This document shows positions 18,579 to 27,566 of a stretch of DNA of 50,176 nt, piece after piece. This DNA is from JBFXJF01 sp050175155 (GTDB lineage: Bacteria > Bacillota > Bacilli > Tepidibacillales > Tepidibacillaceae): assembly GCA_050175155.1 (NCBI GenBank), contig JBFXJF010000015.1:1-50176 (forward strand), written 5' to 3'. Below the pieces are notes generated by a model. The model worked only from the letters and a program-made list of their open reading frames with translations. It was not told the origin of the DNA and did not search any database. Within the stretch, counting starts at the first letter, position 1; the number at the start of each line of letters is the position of its first letter. The position numbers and the translations under genes were made by a program.

Positions 18579-20286
18579 CGTACAAACTAATAGTTTTTAT
18601 GAAAATATGAAAGACTTTTTTTCATACAGTGCAAAAGCATGGCAGTCATATATATCTTATGAATTTATAAGCGGAATCAGACTTTCTGATTCACAAAGGA
18701 TTATAGTAAGCAGCCAAAACAAGCAATTAATGATAAATGGTTCAGCAGGAAGCGGAAAAAGCATAGTTTTATTGTACAAGCTAATAAAAATAATGAAGGA
18801 AGAAAAAGAGCCAAAAAGATTTTTATTCTTGTCTTATAATGAAACCCTTATTGATGATATGAAAAAGAGGGCTAACTTGTATTCTGAATTTAATGATTTA
18901 GTAAGACACCATGAATCTGTTAAAATATGCACATTTCATGAATTTGCAAGAGATTTATTGAAGGATATGGGCTATACAAATTTGTATAATAAAAATATTA
19001 CTTATACAAACATTGAACGCATAAAAGAAAATTCATTAAGAAGAATTGCATCTATTTTGCACAAATATAGACTAAACGGAGAAAAATACAGGCTGCTTAA
19101 AAATGAAGAAAGACTTTACGCTACTCATGACGAGCAATTTGTATTAGATGAAATTCTTTGGATGAAAGCAAATGGCTTTATTGAATATGATACATATATG
19201 GACTGTGAGAGAACAGGAAGAGGCAATACACCAAGATTAATTAAACCTCAAAGAAACACAATATTTAAAATATTTACAGATTATAATAATGAAATCGAAA
19301 ACCACAAGTACCATGTACAGCTTTCAGACTTGGAGGATTATGCATTAATATTATTAAAGAAATTTGATGAAATCCCAAAGAATTTAAAATATCATGCTAT
19401 ATTTGCAGATGAAATTCAGGATTTAGATGCAATGCAGCTAAAGCTGTTAACACAATTAAATCCAAGCACATTAGTGTTGGCAGGAGATCCTAAACAAAGG
19501 ATTTATAAAAAAGCACCTGTATCACTTATTAATTTAGGTATAGATGTAAAAAGCAATTCTAGAAATCTTAATGAGAACTTCAGATCTACAGAAGAAATAA
19601 TGAAATTAGCTAATTCCTTAGATTTTAGCGATATTATTAAAGATAATAAAAAAATACGTTATATGAACAATGGAATAAAACCAAAAATATTTTATTTTAA
19701 AAAGTTAGAAAAACAACTTGATTATATAGGTGGAAAAATTAAAGAAATTTCTTTAAATAATCCTTACGAAACAATTGCTGTAATAACAAGAGAAGAAAAA
19801 GAAAAGGCCAGCGGAAATTCAAGTGATATCCAAACCTATCTTGCCAGGTATTGCAGATTTATGAACATTGAAAGTTATGGTAAATACTTTAACTATGAGG
19901 GCTGTAATAGAGTTATATATACAGACATCTATAATGTAAAGGGATTAGAATTCGATCATGTGTTTTTGCTAAACTTTGATTTATACCATTATCCAAGCAA
20001 AGAGGAAGTTAACGATAAACTAATAAAATATGCGAAGGATAAGGAAGATATAGAATATATAGATTTTATATTAAATTTAGCCAGTGATGACCCTGATTAT
20101 ATTGATTTAATTAACACTGAAAAAAAGCGTTTATATGTCGCCATGAGCAGGGCAAAAAAGACACTTGAAATTTTTTGTTCACAGTCGTCAGAAAATTATA
20201 TATCCCCGTTTATACGGGACTTTAAGAATGGCGATTATGATTATTATGTTAATTTAAATATTAAGAAGAAAAAAAGGGTTGGGTAG
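18559..20286 (+). CDS. Compact UvrD-like SF1 helicase, third gene of the operon
   Basis: 575 aa with the SF1 motifs: Walker A GSAGSGKS (near 60), FLSYNETLIDDM, Walker B ADEIQDLD (near 281), GDPKQRIYK, LNENFRSTEE, NVKGLEFDHVFLL (near 460) and KRLYVAMSRAKK (near 520). It is shorter than UvrD/PcrA (~720 aa), and its 1B/2B insertions look reduced. TTG 18559 has AGGGGGA nine bases upstream; ATG 18568 is the alternative. It overlaps the AddB-like gene by 20 bases. Two SF1 motors around an AddB-like scaffold recall RecBCD's two-motor layout, but RecD is a 5'-3' enzyme and this one looks 3'-5'. A gap of 127 bases separates it from the AAA gene. Confidence 0.82.
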   Translation: MTEMNTNVQTNSFYENMKDFFSYSAKAWQSYISYEFISGIRLSDSQRIIVSSQNKQLMINGSAGSGKSIVLLYKLIKIMKEEKEPKRFLFLSYNETLIDDMKKRANLYSEFNDLVRHHESVKICTFHEFARDLLKDMGYTNLYNKNITYTNIERIKENSLRRIASILHKYRLNGEKYRLLKNEERLYATHDEQFVLDEILWMKANGFIEYDTYMDCERTGRGNTPRLIKPQRNTIFKIFTDYNNEIENHKYHVQLSDLEDYALILLKKFDEIPKNLKYHAIFADEIQDLDAMQLKLLTQLNPSTLVLAGDPKQRIYKKAPVSLINLGIDVKSNSRNLNENFRSTEEIMKLANSLDFSDIIKDNKKIRYMNNGIKPKIFYFKKLEKQLDYIGGKIKEISLNNPYETIAVITREEKEKASGNSSDIQTYLARYCRFMNIESYGKYFNYEGCNRVIYTDIYNVKGLEFDHVFLLNFDLYHYPSKEEVNDKLIKYAKDKEDIEYIDFILNLASDDPDYIDLINTEKKRLYVAMSRAKKTLEIFCSQSSENYISPFIRDFKNGDYDYYVNLNIKKKKRVG

Positions 20287-20374
20287 TTTTTGGCTAAGTT
20301 ATATTGATTTATCAGAAAGCGATGTGCATTTAAAAGAGATTAATTATTATAAAAATAATTAGTGCATAATATGT

Positions 20375-20396
20375 AATCAAATGGTATTATTTGATT
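20375..20396. promoter_or_regulatory. Inverted repeat (operator candidate) before the AAA ATPase gene
   Basis: AATCAAAT (20375-20382) and ATTTGATT (20389-20396) form a perfect 8-bp inverted repeat with a 6-base centre, ending about 5 bases before the GTGGGGTGAT ribosome binding site of the next gene. It could be an operator or a translation-blocking hairpin. Confidence 0.4.
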
Positions 20397-20413
20397 GAAA
20401 GTGGGGTGATGTT

Positions 20414-21376
20414 ATGGCTACCATAGAGCAAGTAAAAGCATTATTAAGGTCACATTTTGAAAATGATAATGAAAAATTTAAAACTATTTCTTTGCAAATA
20501 GCAGCTCATGAAGCAAAAATGGGTCATACTTCCAGTGCAAGAGATATTAGAGATATTGTACAAAACCCAAAATATTCAGCAAAAAATAATATAATTAAGA
20601 TAAATAATAAAATTGATATATTAGAAGAAAAAATTTGTGATTTTGAATTAAGAGATTTGGTAGTTACAGAATCATTAAATGCAAAAATAAAAAGAGTTAT
20701 TAGAGAATATGAAAAAAAAGAGCTTTTGAGAAAAAACGGTCTTAAAAATAGAAGTAAGTTTCTAATAACAGGAGAACCAGGTACAGGAAAAACCATGACC
20801 GCATCGGTTATTGCAAATGAATTAGGATTGTCTCTTTATGTGATACAGCTAGATAAGTTGATCACAAAATATATGGGTGAAACAAGTGTAAAATTGCGTC
20901 AAGTATTCGAATCTATCAATGAGGTTAATGCTGTATATTTATTTGATGAGTTCGATGCGATAGGTTCGGATAGAAGTTTAGATAATGACGTTGGAGAAAT
21001 GAGGAGAATATTAAATTCATTTTTACAATACCTTGAGAATGATGATTCTTACAGTATTATTATTGCAGCAACAAATAATCCCAATATACTTGATAAGGCA
21101 TTATTTAGAAGATTTGATGACGTTTTAGAATACAAATTACCGGATGAAGAACAAATTATAAATTTATATAAAATGAAATTGAAAGGAATCACTTCTGATA
21201 ATATTTTTACAGAAGAAGTTTTTAACAAATCAATAGGACTTAATCACTCTGATATAGTAAAGGTATGTGAGGATGCAATAAAGGAATCCATATTAGAGGA
21301 TAAAGAAATTACAAGAGACGTTATATTGAAACTTATAAAAGACAGAAAGGAACTTTATTTATATAAGGAGGCATAA
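20414..21376 (+). CDS. AAA ATPase partnered with a subtilisin-like protease
   Basis: 320 aa. A ~100-residue N-terminal helical region precedes a classic AAA domain: Walker A GEPGTGKT (near 118), YMGETSVKLRQVFE (pore-loop region), Walker B YLFDEFDAIG (near 174), sensor ATNNPN and the arginine finger RRFD (near 235), then a C-terminal helical lid. It lies 8 bases before the S8 protease gene, so both are cotranscribed; AAA ATPase and S8 peptidase gene pairs recur in bacterial defence-rich loci (recalled, not searched). The AAA ring may unfold or present a target to the protease, or gate it (inference). ATG 20414 follows GGGGTGAT. Confidence 0.82.
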   Translation: MATIEQVKALLRSHFENDNEKFKTISLQIAAHEAKMGHTSSARDIRDIVQNPKYSAKNNIIKINNKIDILEEKICDFELRDLVVTESLNAKIKRVIREYEKKELLRKNGLKNRSKFLITGEPGTGKTMTASVIANELGLSLYVIQLDKLITKYMGETSVKLRQVFESINEVNAVYLFDEFDAIGSDRSLDNDVGEMRRILNSFLQYLENDDSYSIIIAATNNPNILDKALFRRFDDVLEYKLPDEEQIINLYKMKLKGITSDNIFTEEVFNKSIGLNHSDIVKVCEDAIKESILEDKEITRDVILKLIKDRKELYLYKEA

Positions 21377-21384
21377 TTTGCCGT

Positions 21385-23877
21385 ATGAGCAGAACATTAA
21401 CCAATATAATTATTGATGAAAAAGGGGAAACAAAAAAATATGCACCAATAAATGGCGGCCCTCGGGAAATTAATTATCCAACAAGGGACAGGGTTGATCA
21501 TGGACGTTTTTTAGAGAATCAGTTTTTATCAGCATGGAAATTGGCAGATGGTTTCGCCCAGCAAAGACTTGCTGTTTCTGCACCAGTGAGAGATGGTGTT
21601 TATTTAGAAATAAAAGGCAAATCTGGTTATGATTTAATAACAAAGAGTCTTGAAAATGTTGGCCAACATGTTCGTTTATTAAATGTTAAAAAAGATGATA
21701 ATGAGGTTATCAGTGCAACTATTTATGTCCCTAATAAAAAGAGGGACTTTTTCTTAAAAAAAATCAACAAATACATTGAAACAGATGATAAAGAAAAAGC
21801 AGTATCAACCATAGAGAGTATAAATTTAGCTTTTGTTGAAGCATTGTGGATTGGAGACAATAAATCCATACCATATAAAAATCCAAATTGGTGTGAAGTA
21901 TGGTTGCGTGTAGAACCGAATGAAAATCATAGTCAAATAATTGATGAATTTCTTAATTTATGTAAAATCGAACAAATTCAATATAAAAATCAAAAAATCT
22001 CTTTTCCTGAACGTATTGTTTTAGGTATAAGAGCTGATGTTAATGACTTATCAAGGCTCATTATATCAAGTTCTAGAATTGCAGAAATAAGGAAGATGTG
22101 CACTCCTGTCAGCTTCTTCTATGATTTACCTCAATATGAGCAACGAGAATGGATTAAAGAATTATCTGAACGATTAGATATTTCTAATCAGTCCAATACT
22201 TCTATTTGTATACTAGACACAGGTGTAAACAATGGACATCCATTATTAGTGCAAATTTTAAAAGATAAAGATAAGTTTGCAGTTGAACCTTTTATGGGAG
22301 TAGACGATAGAAATGGTCACGGAACAAACATGGCTGGAATAGCTACATTCTTTAATTTAGAAAAATGCCTTGAAAACAATGATATAATTGAAATTTATCA
22401 TTATTTAGAATCAGTAAAAATAATGAATCATTCACATGACAATAACGAAGAATTATATGGTGATATAACTGCAAGAGCTATTAGCTTAGCAGAAATTGAA
22501 AATCCTAATGCAAACAGAACCATATGCATGGCAGTAACAGGAAAGACAGACATAGAGAAAGATGGAAGACCTTCATCATGGTCAGGAGCCATAGATTCAA
22601 TTATATCAGGAGCATCAGATGATGTGCGCAGATTGATGTTTATATCCGCAGGCAACACTACTGTTGCTGAGATTTCTGATGCTAAAGATTATATGACTGC
22701 AATAATAAATCATTCGGTTGAAGATCCAGGACAAGCATGGAATGCAATTACTGTTGGAGCATATACTGATAAAATTTTTATAGAAGACCCATCTTATGAT
22801 GGTTTTGAGCCATTATCAGAAAGAGGAGGCATATCTCCTTTCACATCAACTTCGATGATGTGGGATAATAAATGGCCGATTAAGCCTGAAATAGTTTTGG
22901 AAGGAGGCAATGTTGCATATCACAACTTGGAAGGATATAGTGAAGTAGAAGATTTGCAACTGTTGACAACAAGTCATAATTTTTTGTTAGGAAAACCATT
23001 GACGACAATATGGGCTACAAGTTCTGCAACTGCACAGGCTTCATGGATTGCTGCAAATATTCAGCATAAGTATCCTGATTTATGACCTGAAACAGTAAGA
23101 GCCTTGTTGGTTCATTCTGCTGATTGGACTTCCGATATGAAAAATAAAATATTGGGAGAGAAAGTAAAACATGATAGAAAAGATTATAAGAATTTATTGA
23201 GAACTTGTGGATATGGTGTTCCTAATTTAGGAAAAGCAATTTATAGCGCAAGAAACAGCGTAAATTTAGTAATTGAAGATGAGTTAAAGCCTTTTAATAA
23301 AAAGCCAAGTGCTTCAAATGTTACTTTGAATGAAATGCATATTCATGAATTACCATGGCCAAGTGATATTCTTCTTGGGCTAGGGGAAACAAAGGTCAGA
23401 ATGATAGTTACTTTGTCCTATTATATAGAGCCAGGTCCTGGTGAAATTGGATGGAAAGATAAATACAGATATCCTTCATGTGGTTTGCTTTTTGACGTAA
23501 ATAATCCAAGTGAAGACAAAGAAAACTTTTTAAAGAGAATAAGTAAGGCTATGAGAGAAGATGAAAGTGATAAGAATGAAGTGCCAAATGATCCTGATAG
23601 ATGGTTGATTGGTACAAATAACAGAAATTTAGGCTCAATACATAAGGATATTTGGGAAGGTACAGCTAGTGATTTAAGCCAAAGTAATCTAATAATGATA
23701 TATCCAATTTCCGGATGGTGGAAGACAAGAACTAACTTAAGAAAATATAATTCAAAAGTAAAATATTCACTAGTTGTTACGATTGAAACCCCTGAAGTTG
23801 ATATTGATTTATATACAGCGATAAAAACTAAAATTAAGAATAAAACTGTTGTTAAAACTACTATTGAGGCGTTGTAA
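21385..23877 (+). pseudogene. S8 subtilisin-like serine protease interrupted by an in-frame TGA
   Basis: Read through TGA 23083-23085 the frame is 830 codons. The catalytic triad is complete before the stop: Asp in ILDTGVNNGHP (near residue 277), His in RNGHGTNMAG (near 313) and Ser in ATSSATAQAS (near 552). After the stop comes PETVRALLVHSADWT and a ~250-residue C-terminal beta-rich domain. The stop sits where the family has Trp (PDL-W-PET), so TGG probably became TGA. The 566-aa product ends just after the catalytic Ser helix and lacks the C-terminal domain. ATG 21385 lies 13 bases from AAGGAGG, rather far. Its upstream neighbour is the AAA ATPase. Sequencing error is possible. Confidence 0.8.
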
Positions 23878-23987
23878 ATAGTGTATATTTTGCTTATAGT
23901 TTTTTGTAAATTGTAATATTTTGCTATATAATATATAAAATACAACATAAAAATGAACCATAGTTTATTTAATTGACATTTAATTTA

Positions 23988-24032
23988 TTGACCGTTTTAT
24001 AGTACATCTTATATGTTAAATTAATAATAGAG
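23988..24032 (+). promoter_or_regulatory. Conserved WYL-cassette leader, copy 2 (before the HIRAN gene)
   Basis: The core shared with 11626-11712 is present: TTTTATAGTA (23995-24004), a 7-base spacer, TATGTTAAAT (24012-24021), followed by AATAATAG. Here it starts with TTGACC (23988-23993), a -35-like hexamer. It lies before the HIRAN gene, not directly before the WYL gene, so the HIRAN gene seems inserted between leader and regulator. Confidence 0.5.
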
Positions 24033-24041
24033 GTAAACAAG

Positions 24042-24425
24042 ATGGAAAATAATTATTTTATTACTATTACTGGTACAAAACATTATTATGGTATGAATCC
24101 ATTTGAAATTGGTAGAATTATAAAATTAGTAAAAGAACCTCATAATGAATATGACCCAGAAGCTATAATGGCGGAGCTTCCGTTTATAGTGATAATAGGA
24201 TATGTAGCTAACAGCGTGCATACTGTTGTCAAGGGTACATTCAGCGGAGGAAGAGTGCATGATTTATTTGAAGAAGAAGCCTTTGCTTAAGTATTGTTTG
24301 TTACACATGAAAGTGTTATTTGTTTGTTGAGTCTTCAAGAGGAAGATGATAATAACATAGAAAATTCCACCGGTGAAATAACTGATTTAAAAGTTACTTA
24401 TAAAAAAGAGAAAATAGGATTTTAG
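24042..24425 (+). pseudogene. HIRAN-domain protein interrupted by an in-frame TAA
   Basis: The first 82 codons read as a HIRAN domain: ITGTKHYYGM, then IIKLVKEPHNEYDPEAI, then GYVANSVHTVVKGTFSGGR. HIRAN domains bind DNA ends or 3'-OH termini and occur with SNF2 helicases or alone near defence genes. TAA 24288-24290 stops it, but the same frame continues VLFVTHESVICLLS, the strand that normally completes the domain, and then a charged tail to TAG 24423. One base change (such as AAA to TAA) explains it. GAGGTA precedes ATG 24042. The stop comes before the last strand, so the short product is probably unstable. Confidence 0.65.
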
Positions 24426-24456
24426 GATTTCATATTTAGTACAATGAGGGGAGCTC

Positions 24457-25428
24457 ATGTTAAAATCATCAAATCAAAAGTTAAAACTTTTGTATCTATT
24501 GAAAATTCTTATGGAAAAAACAGATACAGACCACACATTAACAGTTCCGGAAATGATAATAGAATTAAAAAAATATAACATAAATGCAGAACGAAAAAGC
24601 ATTTATGATGATTTAGAGTCCTTAAAAACCTTTGGGATTGATATCCTATGCAGAAAATCCAAGACTTATGATTACTACATTGCCAGCAGGTCATTTGAAT
24701 TAGCAGAATTGAAGCTACTTGCAGATGCAGTTGCTTCATCAAAATTCATAACAGAAAAGAAATCCAGAGAATTAATAAAGAAAATAGGTAGTTTAACTAG
24801 TAACTATGAAGCTAAACAACTAGTCAGACAGATATATGTAGCTGGCAGAGCAAAAACTATAAATGAAAAAATATATTATAATGTTGATTTAATTAACCAG
24901 GCAATAGGCAGGAACAAACAAATTTCATTTAAGTATTTTGAATACACAATAGATAAGAAAAAAAGATACAGAAACGATGGAAATAACTACATAGCCAGCC
25001 CGTATGCATTAACATGGGATGATGAAAATTATTATATGGTTTCCTACTATGAAAAATACAATGGTATAACTCATTTTCGTATAGATAAAATGGAAGACAT
25101 CGAAATTACTGACCAACAGTGTCACATTGCAGATATAAACATTGTAGAATACACAAAGAAAATATTCAGCATGTACGGCGGTGAGGAGGAAACTGTTAAA
25201 ATTCAATTTGATAATTCTTTGCTGGGGGTTGTCATTGACAGGCTTGGCAAAAGCACAATAATTCATAAAATTGATGAAAACAGCTTTGCTGCAATAATAA
25301 CAGTAGAATTGAGTCCACCGTTCTGGGGGTGGATATTTCAATTCGTCAATAAAGTTAAAATTATTTCGCCAGAAAACGTTAAGTACGAGTACGTTAAATA
25401 TGTAAATGAGGTTAGTGAAGTATACTGA
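24457..25428 (+). CDS. WYL-domain transcriptional regulator, copy 2
   Basis: 323 aa, same architecture as the copy at 11713: winged HTH with RKSIYDDLESLKTFGIDI, WYL core YIASPYALTWDDENYYMVSYY, and WCX-like tail. Differences are scattered conservative changes, most in the linker and C terminus. Its GAGGGGAGCTC start region is the same as in the other copies, but the ~86-bp leader is displaced upstream by the HIRAN gene. It is followed 25 bases later by the 66-aa basic protein. It heads the cassette that leads to the Druantia-like operon. Presumed local repressor (inference from BrxR/CapW). Confidence 0.9.
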   Translation: MLKSSNQKLKLLYLLKILMEKTDTDHTLTVPEMIIELKKYNINAERKSIYDDLESLKTFGIDILCRKSKTYDYYIASRSFELAELKLLADAVASSKFITEKKSRELIKKIGSLTSNYEAKQLVRQIYVAGRAKTINEKIYYNVDLINQAIGRNKQISFKYFEYTIDKKKRYRNDGNNYIASPYALTWDDENYYMVSYYEKYNGITHFRIDKMEDIEITDQQCHIADINIVEYTKKIFSMYGGEEETVKIQFDNSLLGVVIDRLGKSTIIHKIDENSFAAIITVELSPPFWGWIFQFVNKVKIISPENVKYEYVKYVNEVSEVY

Positions 25429-25453
25429 AATAATTCCAAAGGAGGACATTGCA

Positions 25454-25654
25454 ATGAAATTTGGAATGAGAAAACCAAGCCTTAAAAAGTCTTTTAAAGC
25501 ACGTACAACAGGAAAGCTAAAAAGAAAATTGAAAAGTACTATAAATCCCTTCTATGGCAAGAAAGGAATGGGGTGGTTAAGCAATCCTAAAAAGGCCATG
25601 TATAATAAAATTTATAAAAAAACGACATTCAGTTTTTGGGATTTGTTCATATAA
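25454..25654 (+). CDS. Small very basic protein next to WYL regulator, copy 1
   Basis: 66 aa, rich in Lys/Arg: MKFGMRKPSLKKSFKART, then an NPFYGKKGMGW centre and a KKTTFSFWDLF tail. I do not know a named family. ATG 25454 follows AAAGGAGGAC, a strong ribosome binding site. An almost identical gene at 42738 holds the same position after WYL copy 3, so it travels with the regulator. The charge suggests nucleic-acid or membrane binding. It could be a co-regulator, an inhibitor or a toxin (inference only). Confidence 0.75.
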   Translation: MKFGMRKPSLKKSFKARTTGKLKRKLKSTINPFYGKKGMGWLSNPKKAMYNKIYKKTTFSFWDLFI

Positions 25655-25695
25655 AAAAATATAACCTGTGAAAACAACAAATAAGAGGGTTCATT

Positions 25696-26202
25696 ATGAT
25701 AAATAAAGAGAATTTTGAAAATCAAATATTTAAAACTAAAGGAATTATTGAATTTCCAGAAAATAAGTATCTTAATAGAGTTCCACAAGAGTGGAGACCT
25801 AGTCAAAATACTTCTATAAACTCTCTTCAATTAAGAAATGAGCTATATAATGTTGCAAGTGAGAAATGGTACAACTATAAAGAAACTTCAAAAAGAAATA
25901 TTTCCTTTTATGATTTTATAGACTTAAATTGCAGAATACCTGAAGATACATTTAAAAAAGCCATGAATAAAAAGTATAATATTACAAGAAATTTCTTATC
26001 AAAGTTTTCGGTTGGTCTAAAGCTTAGTTTTGAGGAATCAAATGGTTTATTTAAACTTCATTCGGGTGAATTGAACTTAACTAATGATTTTGATTTTGTT
26101 GTGTATCATGCGTTAAAAACAAGTGACGAAATTGATTATTTTATAGAAGAGACAGAGAAATATACAGGAGTTAAATTATATAATGATAAAGCAAAAATTT
26201 AG
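25696..26202 (+). CDS. Helical protein with XRE-like/appended helical module
   Basis: 168 aa. The C-terminal half (about 70-165) reads FYDFIDLNCRIPEDTFKKAM, then FLSKFSVGLKLSFEE, then LNLTNDFDFVVYHAL and DEIDYFIEETEKYTGVKL. This order (a divergent HTH-like block with a G-L-x-L-S-x-E-E helix, then a helical domain) resembles the degenerate XRE-like module attached to various Bacillota accessory proteins. The N-terminal 65 residues are unassigned. ATG 25696 follows AGAGGG. It could be a DNA-binding protein or an antitoxin-like factor. Only the fold class is argued here. Confidence 0.5.
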   Translation: MINKENFENQIFKTKGIIEFPENKYLNRVPQEWRPSQNTSINSLQLRNELYNVASEKWYNYKETSKRNISFYDFIDLNCRIPEDTFKKAMNKKYNITRNFLSKFSVGLKLSFEESNGLFKLHSGELNLTNDFDFVVYHALKTSDEIDYFIEETEKYTGVKLYNDKAKI

Positions 26203-26219
26203 GGGATGAGTTATCCCTT
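26201..26219 (+). terminator. Weak hairpin after the 168-aa gene
   Basis: AGGGGAT (26201-26207) pairs with ATCCCTT (26213-26219), seven pairs with one G-U, around a GAGTT loop, followed by TGTTGT. It overlaps the stop codon of the upstream gene. Confidence 0.3.
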
Positions 26220-26266
26220 TGTTGTCGCTCCAGAAAGCTGTATGATAAAGAAAAGAGGAGGATAAT

Positions 26267-27355
26267 ATGAACATAATATTTTGCAATATAGCATGGATGA
26301 AAAACTATCTGGGAATTACTGATAATGATAAACCAATAAATGGCGGTCAATGGGTTAAAGAAACCGGTTCCGCAGGAGAACGCTTTAACTTTAGAGATTA
26401 CAACGGCAAGTGCTATGGGTATGTAATGGGACGAGGTGACTTAGCACTTGAAAAACATTATGAAAATTGCAATTCCCATACTTCATTTATTAATAATGTA
26501 TTAGTTATATGGGTTGCAACGAATGAATCAAAGGAAACAAGAATAGTAGGGTGGTATAAAAATGCTACGGTATTTAGAAATGTGCAGTATAAAAAGGATT
26601 CATCAGGTGAAGATGATTTTTCTTACAGCATTGAAGCAGATGCTAAGGATTGCTATTTATTGCCTGAAAATAAAAGAACATTTCCAATACCAAGAGCATC
26701 CCAATCTGGCAGTGGTACTGGAATAGGACAATCAAATGTATGGTATGCAGAATCTGAGTTTGCACAAAATGTATTAATACCTAAAGTATTCGAGTATATA
26801 GAAAATTATGACGGAGGATTTTCAAATATAGTGTATACAGATGAAATGTTATATGAACCTATAACTGGAATTGATAGCAGTTTAAGTTATGAAGACATAG
26901 TTAATAAGGCGCATGATTACTTAGATAATGAAAACTATTTAAGAGCTTTGAGGTACTATAATCATGCAAATAAAATTAAAGAAGCAACTGATTATCTGTT
27001 TAACATGGGTTTTTCTTTATATAAACTGAATTGTTTTAATAAAGCAATAGATTTATTCGAAAAATTAATAAAGATTGAAGGTTTTGAAGAGGATACGTTG
27101 ATAAACCTTATGGATTGTTACGAGTTGGTTGGTGACTTAGAAAATTTGGCAAAATATATGGAAATATACCTAAATAAATTTGATGTTACGGATGAAGACA
27201 AAATCGCTTTTTATTGCAGTTTATTTGATATTTATATGGCTAAGCATGATATACCCAATGCAGAAGATATAATTAAAAGATTATCAAAAGATGAAATTAA
27301 CGATTCAGACCATATTCTTAATGAAATGAAGATTTTATTGGCTGAAACAAATTAG
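26267..27355 (+). CDS. Conserved N-terminal domain plus TPR-like repeats
   Basis: 362 aa. The first ~170 residues read NIAWMKNYLGI, NGGQWV, GERFNFRDYNGKCYGYVMG, IVGWYKNATVFR and DCYLLPENKRTFPIPRA. I associate this pattern with the N-terminal domain of some HNH and other restriction-type proteins, but cannot name the family. From ~210 on there are TPR-like helix pairs (AHDYLDNENYLRALRYYNHA, then FSLYKLNCFNKAIDLFEKL). A substrate-recognition domain joined to a protein-interaction scaffold is the simplest reading (inference). ATG 26267 follows AGAGGAGG. No nuclease motif is visible here. Confidence 0.55.
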   Translation: MNIIFCNIAWMKNYLGITDNDKPINGGQWVKETGSAGERFNFRDYNGKCYGYVMGRGDLALEKHYENCNSHTSFINNVLVIWVATNESKETRIVGWYKNATVFRNVQYKKDSSGEDDFSYSIEADAKDCYLLPENKRTFPIPRASQSGSGTGIGQSNVWYAESEFAQNVLIPKVFEYIENYDGGFSNIVYTDEMLYEPITGIDSSLSYEDIVNKAHDYLDNENYLRALRYYNHANKIKEATDYLFNMGFSLYKLNCFNKAIDLFEKLIKIEGFEEDTLINLMDCYELVGDLENLAKYMEIYLNKFDVTDEDKIAFYCSLFDIYMAKHDIPNAEDIIKRLSKDEINDSDHILNEMKILLAETN

Positions 27356-27566
27356 TTTATAAGAGATGAAAGTGAGTCTTGTAAATTTTAAACACTGACA
27401 AAGTATATCGAAAATCAGCATAAATCTAGATAATTAAAGATTTTCATTAAGGGGGTGGGATAATAATATAAGTCTGGAAACGAGACAAATTTATTTCAAC
27501 GTAAAACATTAACAAAGGGTTATTAAATTTATATTAAAATCTATAAAAAGTATTATGAGGTGAGCT

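Noticed and set aside
23083..23085. UGA read as tryptophan in this organism
   Set aside because: TGA ends several intact genes at the expected place (for example the WYL regulators and the nitroreductase at 7627), so a recoded UGA would add long tails to them.
23421..23948. 175-aa open frame on the - strand
   Set aside because: It lies antisense to the protease C-terminal domain, has a low-complexity hydrophobic composition and no ribosome binding site.
25009..25449. 146-aa open frame on the - strand
   Set aside because: Antisense to WYL copy 2, with aromatic-rich composition produced by reading AT-rich coding DNA backwards.
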